In this document: one piece after another, positions 11,433 through 14,028 of the stretch
Layout: each line of letters starts with the position of its first letter
How positions within the stretch are numbered: the first letter of the stretch is position 1
Assembly: GCA_900771165.1 (NCBI GenBank)
Contig: CAAGMX010000514.1
Location: 1 to 14,028, forward strand
From: Victivallales bacterium
GTDB lineage: Bacteria; Verrucomicrobiota; Lentisphaeria; Oligosphaerales; Oligosphaeraceae
Length of the DNA: 14,028 bases
Direction of reading: 5' to 3'
Translations under genes and position numbers: made by a program
The notes under the pieces: model-generated
Seen by the model: only the letters and a program-made list of their open reading frames with translations
Told to the model about the DNA's origin: nothing
Databases searched by the model: none

Positions 11433-14028
11433 ATGCTCGAACATCTCCTTTCCCAACTCCACTGTCCCGGCCCCGAATTCCGCGGCGCTCCTTTCTGGGC
11501 CTGGAATGGAAAACTAGCCCCCCAGGAACTGCGGAGGCAGATCCGTCTCTTCCATGACATGGGTATCGGGGGATTCTTCATGCACGCCCGGGTGGGCCTC
11601 AACACTCCCTATCTGGGGCCCGAATGGTTCGAGGCCATCCGCGCCTGTCTGGATGAGGCCAAGCAGCTGGGCCTGAAGGCCTGGCTTTACGACGAGGACC
11701 GCTGGCCCTCCGGCGCCGCCGGGGGACTGGTCACCAAGGACCCCCAGTTCCGACAGCGCCACGTGAAGCTGACCCGCCTGGACGCCCTCCCCCAGGAGGG
11801 ACTCCCCCAGGAACGACTGGGACTCTTCGCCGCACGCATCCAGGAAGCCAACGCCGACCAGGTGCGCCCCTTCCTCCCCGAAACCGACACCCTGAACGAC
11901 GGGGAATCCCTCCTCCTCTTCCAGGCGGTCACCGCTGAGCCCAACAGCTGGTTCAACGACCAGACCTACCTGGACACCATGAACCCAAAGGCCGTGGAAC
12001 GCTTCATCCAGGTGACCCACGAGGCCTATCGCCGGGAAATCTCCCAGGAATTCGGGAAGACCGTCCCCGGAATCTTCACCGACGAACCCAACTACATCCA
12101 CGACTGGAGCGCCTTCCTCCGCCCCTGGACAGAAGCCCTGCCCCAGGAATTCCATGGCCGGCACGGCTACGACCTCCTCCCCCATCTCCCCGAACTCTTC
12201 TTCTATGTGGACGGAGAGCACTTCTCCCAGGCCAGACGGGACTACTACGAGACCATCACCTCCCTCTACGTCAACTCCTTCTCTCGACTCATCGGCGAAT
12301 GGTGCCAGAAGAACGGCCTCGCCATGACGGGACATGACCTGGCCGAGGACTCCCCCAAAAGCCAGACCATCCTCTGCGGCGCCGCCATGCCGTTCTACGA
12401 ATTCCAGCAGGTGCCCGGCATCGATCTGCTGACGGAGCACTGGGGCATCTTCGACACCGCCAAACAGTGCACCTCCATGGCGCACCAGTTCGGACGACCC
12501 TGGAGACTCTCCGAGACCTACGGCTGCACAGGGTGGGACTTCCCCTTCATGGGACACAAGGCCCTGGGAGACTGGCAGTACGCCATGGGCATCAATCTCC
12601 GATGCCAGCATCTGGCCTGGTACACCATGGCCGCCGAGGCAAAGCGGGACTACCCCGCCAGCATCTCCTACCAGTCCCCCTGGTGCAAGGACTTCCCCGT
12701 GGTGGAGGACTACTTCGGACGACTGGGGGTCGCCCTCTCCCAGGGAGAGGAACAGCGGGATCTCCTGGTGGTCCACCCCATCGAGACCACCTGGGGCACC
12801 TTCCCCATCCAGGCCAAGGACACCCCGGAGGCCCAGAAGGCCGACACCGCCCTCTTCACCCTCTCCAATCTCCTCCTGGGAGGAAACCTGGACTTCGACT
12901 ACGGCGACGAGGAAGTGATGTCCCGCCACGCCCGCGTGGAGGGAAGCCGTCTCATGGTGAATCTGGCGGGATACCGGGCCGTCCTCCTTCCCGAGATGCA
13001 GACCATCCGCCAAAGCACCCTGACCCTCCTGGCCGACTTCCGCCAGGCAGGGGGAGAGGTCTTCTATCTGGGAGAGCCCCCCGCCCGGGTGGACGGCGCC
13101 CCCTCCCCCCTGGCCCGCCAGGGCTACCAGGACTTCCGCCCCGTGGAGCGGGAAACCCTCGTCGCCTCCCTGGAGGGCGTGGTCCGCAGGGTCTCCGTCA
13201 CCGACAGCGAGGGCCGTCAGGTGGAGCCCGCCCTCCACCTCCTGCGAAAGGCCGAGGACCATCAGACCCTCTTCCTGTGCAACTTCGGCACCCCCCTGGG
13301 AGACCAGATGACCTACCCCCTGGTGCGGGACCGCAGGCTCTCCTGGCGAAAGGTCACGGTGGCGGTGAAGGCCGACCCCGGGGAGACCGCCTACGAGCTG
13401 AACCTGATGACGGGAGACCTCACCCAGGTCCCCTGCCGCCACGAGGCGGGAAAACTGGTCTTCCAGACCAGCCTCCTCCCCCTGGAATCCCATCTCTTCC
13501 TCTTCACCGAAAAGGCCCTCCCCGCCGCCGCCCCCACCCCGCCAATCTCCCTCACCGGAGAATCCATCCCCCTCCCCAAGACGGGATGGCGCGTGGAATT
13601 GGACGACCCCAATGTCCTCGTCCTGGACCACGCCCACGGCACCGCCGACGGCAAGTCCCTGGGCACCCAATACATCCTCGCCCTGGATGACCGCATCCGC
13701 ACGGAGCTCCTCCAGGGACGCCCCCGGGGAGGCGCCATGGTGCAGCCCTGGCTCCGTACGGAAAAGACCCAGGAGGAGCACGCCATCGACCTGACGCTGG
13801 AATACACCTTCCGCTGCCACACCCTCCCCCAGACCCCCTGCTTCCTGGCCCTGGAACGCCCCGATCTCTACGAAATCTCCCTGAACGGACAGCGGGTGGA
13901 GCGACAGGACAGCGGGTGGTGGTGCGACCTCTCCCTCCGAAAGCTCCCCCTCCCCCTGGAGGCCTTCCGCATCGGCGAGAATCTCCTCTCCTTCCGATGC
14001 CGATACCATCTGGGATTGCCGGGACTGG
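11433..14028 (+). CDS. GH106-like glycoside hydrolase (putative alpha-L-rhamnosidase family), 3' truncated
   Basis: The frame is open from the ATG at 11433 to the window end without a stop, giving 865 residues so far. The N-terminus reads FRGAPFWAWNG, then LRRQIRLFHDMGIGGFFMHA and YDEDRWPSGAAGG (86-98), the start of the TIM-barrel domain of the GH106-like family that cleaves alpha-L-rhamnose or related sugars. FTDEPNY (D217, E218) and LSETYGCTGWDF (E361) carry the acidic residues most likely to be catalytic. DFDYGDE and a GGEVFYLGEPPARVDG region mark the following alpha/beta domain. From about residue 710 a beta-sandwich resembles GH2-type sugar-binding domains (LYEISLNGQRV, GENLLSFRCRY). No signal peptide is present, so it acts in the cytoplasm on imported oligosaccharides. 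The substrate is unproven. The leader is polypyrimidine with no Shine-Dalgarno. It diverges from nagB. Confidence 0.8.
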   Translation, partial: MLEHLLSQLHCPGPEFRGAPFWAWNGKLAPQELRRQIRLFHDMGIGGFFMHARVGLNTPYLGPEWFEAIRACLDEAKQLGLKAWLYDEDRWPSGAAGGLVTKDPQFRQRHVKLTRLDALPQEGLPQERLGLFAARIQEANADQVRPFLPETDTLNDGESLLLFQAVTAEPNSWFNDQTYLDTMNPKAVERFIQVTHEAYRREISQEFGKTVPGIFTDEPNYIHDWSAFLRPWTEALPQEFHGRHGYDLLPHLPELFFYVDGEHFSQARRDYYETITSLYVNSFSRLIGEWCQKNGLAMTGHDLAEDSPKSQTILCGAAMPFYEFQQVPGIDLLTEHWGIFDTAKQCTSMAHQFGRPWRLSETYGCTGWDFPFMGHKALGDWQYAMGINLRCQHLAWYTMAAEAKRDYPASISYQSPWCKDFPVVEDYFGRLGVALSQGEEQRDLLVVHPIETTWGTFPIQAKDTPEAQKADTALFTLSNLLLGGNLDFDYGDEEVMSRHARVEGSRLMVNLAGYRAVLLPEMQTIRQSTLTLLADFRQAGGEVFYLGEPPARVDGAPSPLARQGYQDFRPVERETLVASLEGVVRRVSVTDSEGRQVEPALHLLRKAEDHQTLFLCNFGTPLGDQMTYPLVRDRRLSWRKVTVAVKADPGETAYELNLMTGDLTQVPCRHEAGKLVFQTSLLPLESHLFLFTEKALPAAAPTPPISLTGESIPLPKTGWRVELDDPNVLVLDHAHGTADGKSLGTQYILALDDRIRTELLQGRPRGGAMVQPWLRTEKTQEEHAIDLTLEYTFRCHTLPQTPCFLALERPDLYEISLNGQRVERQDSGWWCDLSLRKLPLPLEAFRIGENLLSFRCRYHLGLPGL

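Noticed and set aside
12467..13690. A 407-codon + strand frame rich in Pro, Arg and Gly
   Set aside because: An out-of-frame shadow inside the glycosidase gene, with composition typical of a shifted GC-rich frame.
11514..14009. An 831-codon open frame on the - strand
   Set aside because: It lies exactly antisense to the GH106-like gene, is rich in Gly, Val and Glu with no recognisable motif, and is explained by the high GC at third codon positions of the + strand gene, whose frame shows family motifs throughout.

Overview
The window is a gene-dense, GC-rich bacterial chromosomal segment with strong C/G bias at third codon positions. Most genes are housekeeping or metabolic and lie on the + strand. 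I see no rRNA, tRNA, CRISPR array, insertion sequence or phage gene. The gene mix includes a ferredoxin-less IorA paired with IorB, a YejB-type permease and a cytoplasmic GH106-like glycosidase family. Together with many start codons that lack a Shine-Dalgarno site, this would fit a gut or environmental member of the PVC group, perhaps Lentisphaerota. That placement is an impression, not a demonstrated assignment.

Positions 1-8244 form a continuous + strand run. It holds the 3' end of dnaX (after a Pro-Ala linker), recR, iorA, iorB, a GalE/WbpP-like sugar-nucleotide epimerase, a low-molecular-weight phosphatase-like protein, trmO, a membrane-anchored helical protein of unknown function, a YejB-like ABC permease and a secreted protein of unknown function. 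Spacing is tight, with overlaps at trmO/5531 and 5531/yejB-like. A clear intrinsic terminator closes the run at about 8267-8306.

Positions 8349-10040 hold xseA and xseB, the two subunits of exonuclease VII. A 266-base convergent gap follows. It contains a 24-base dyad, an AT-rich patch and the strong terminator of nagB, which is read from the - strand.

nagB (glucosamine-6-phosphate deaminase, - strand) and a large GH106-like glycosidase gene (+ strand, cut by the window end) diverge from a 337-base intergenic region. That region carries several inverted repeats. Two are copies of the same AAGGAG-N(1-2)-CTCCTT dyad, one in each gene's upstream region, and one could mask the nagB ribosome binding site. 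The pairing suggests coordinated sugar use: one enzyme releases sugar and the other feeds amino sugar into glycolysis. This is inference.

I did not find a clear new multi-gene system. The observations most worth a second look are the nagB/glycosidase control region, the IorA without its iron-sulfur domain, the phosphatase with an altered P-loop, and the orphan permease flanked by two unrecognised proteins.
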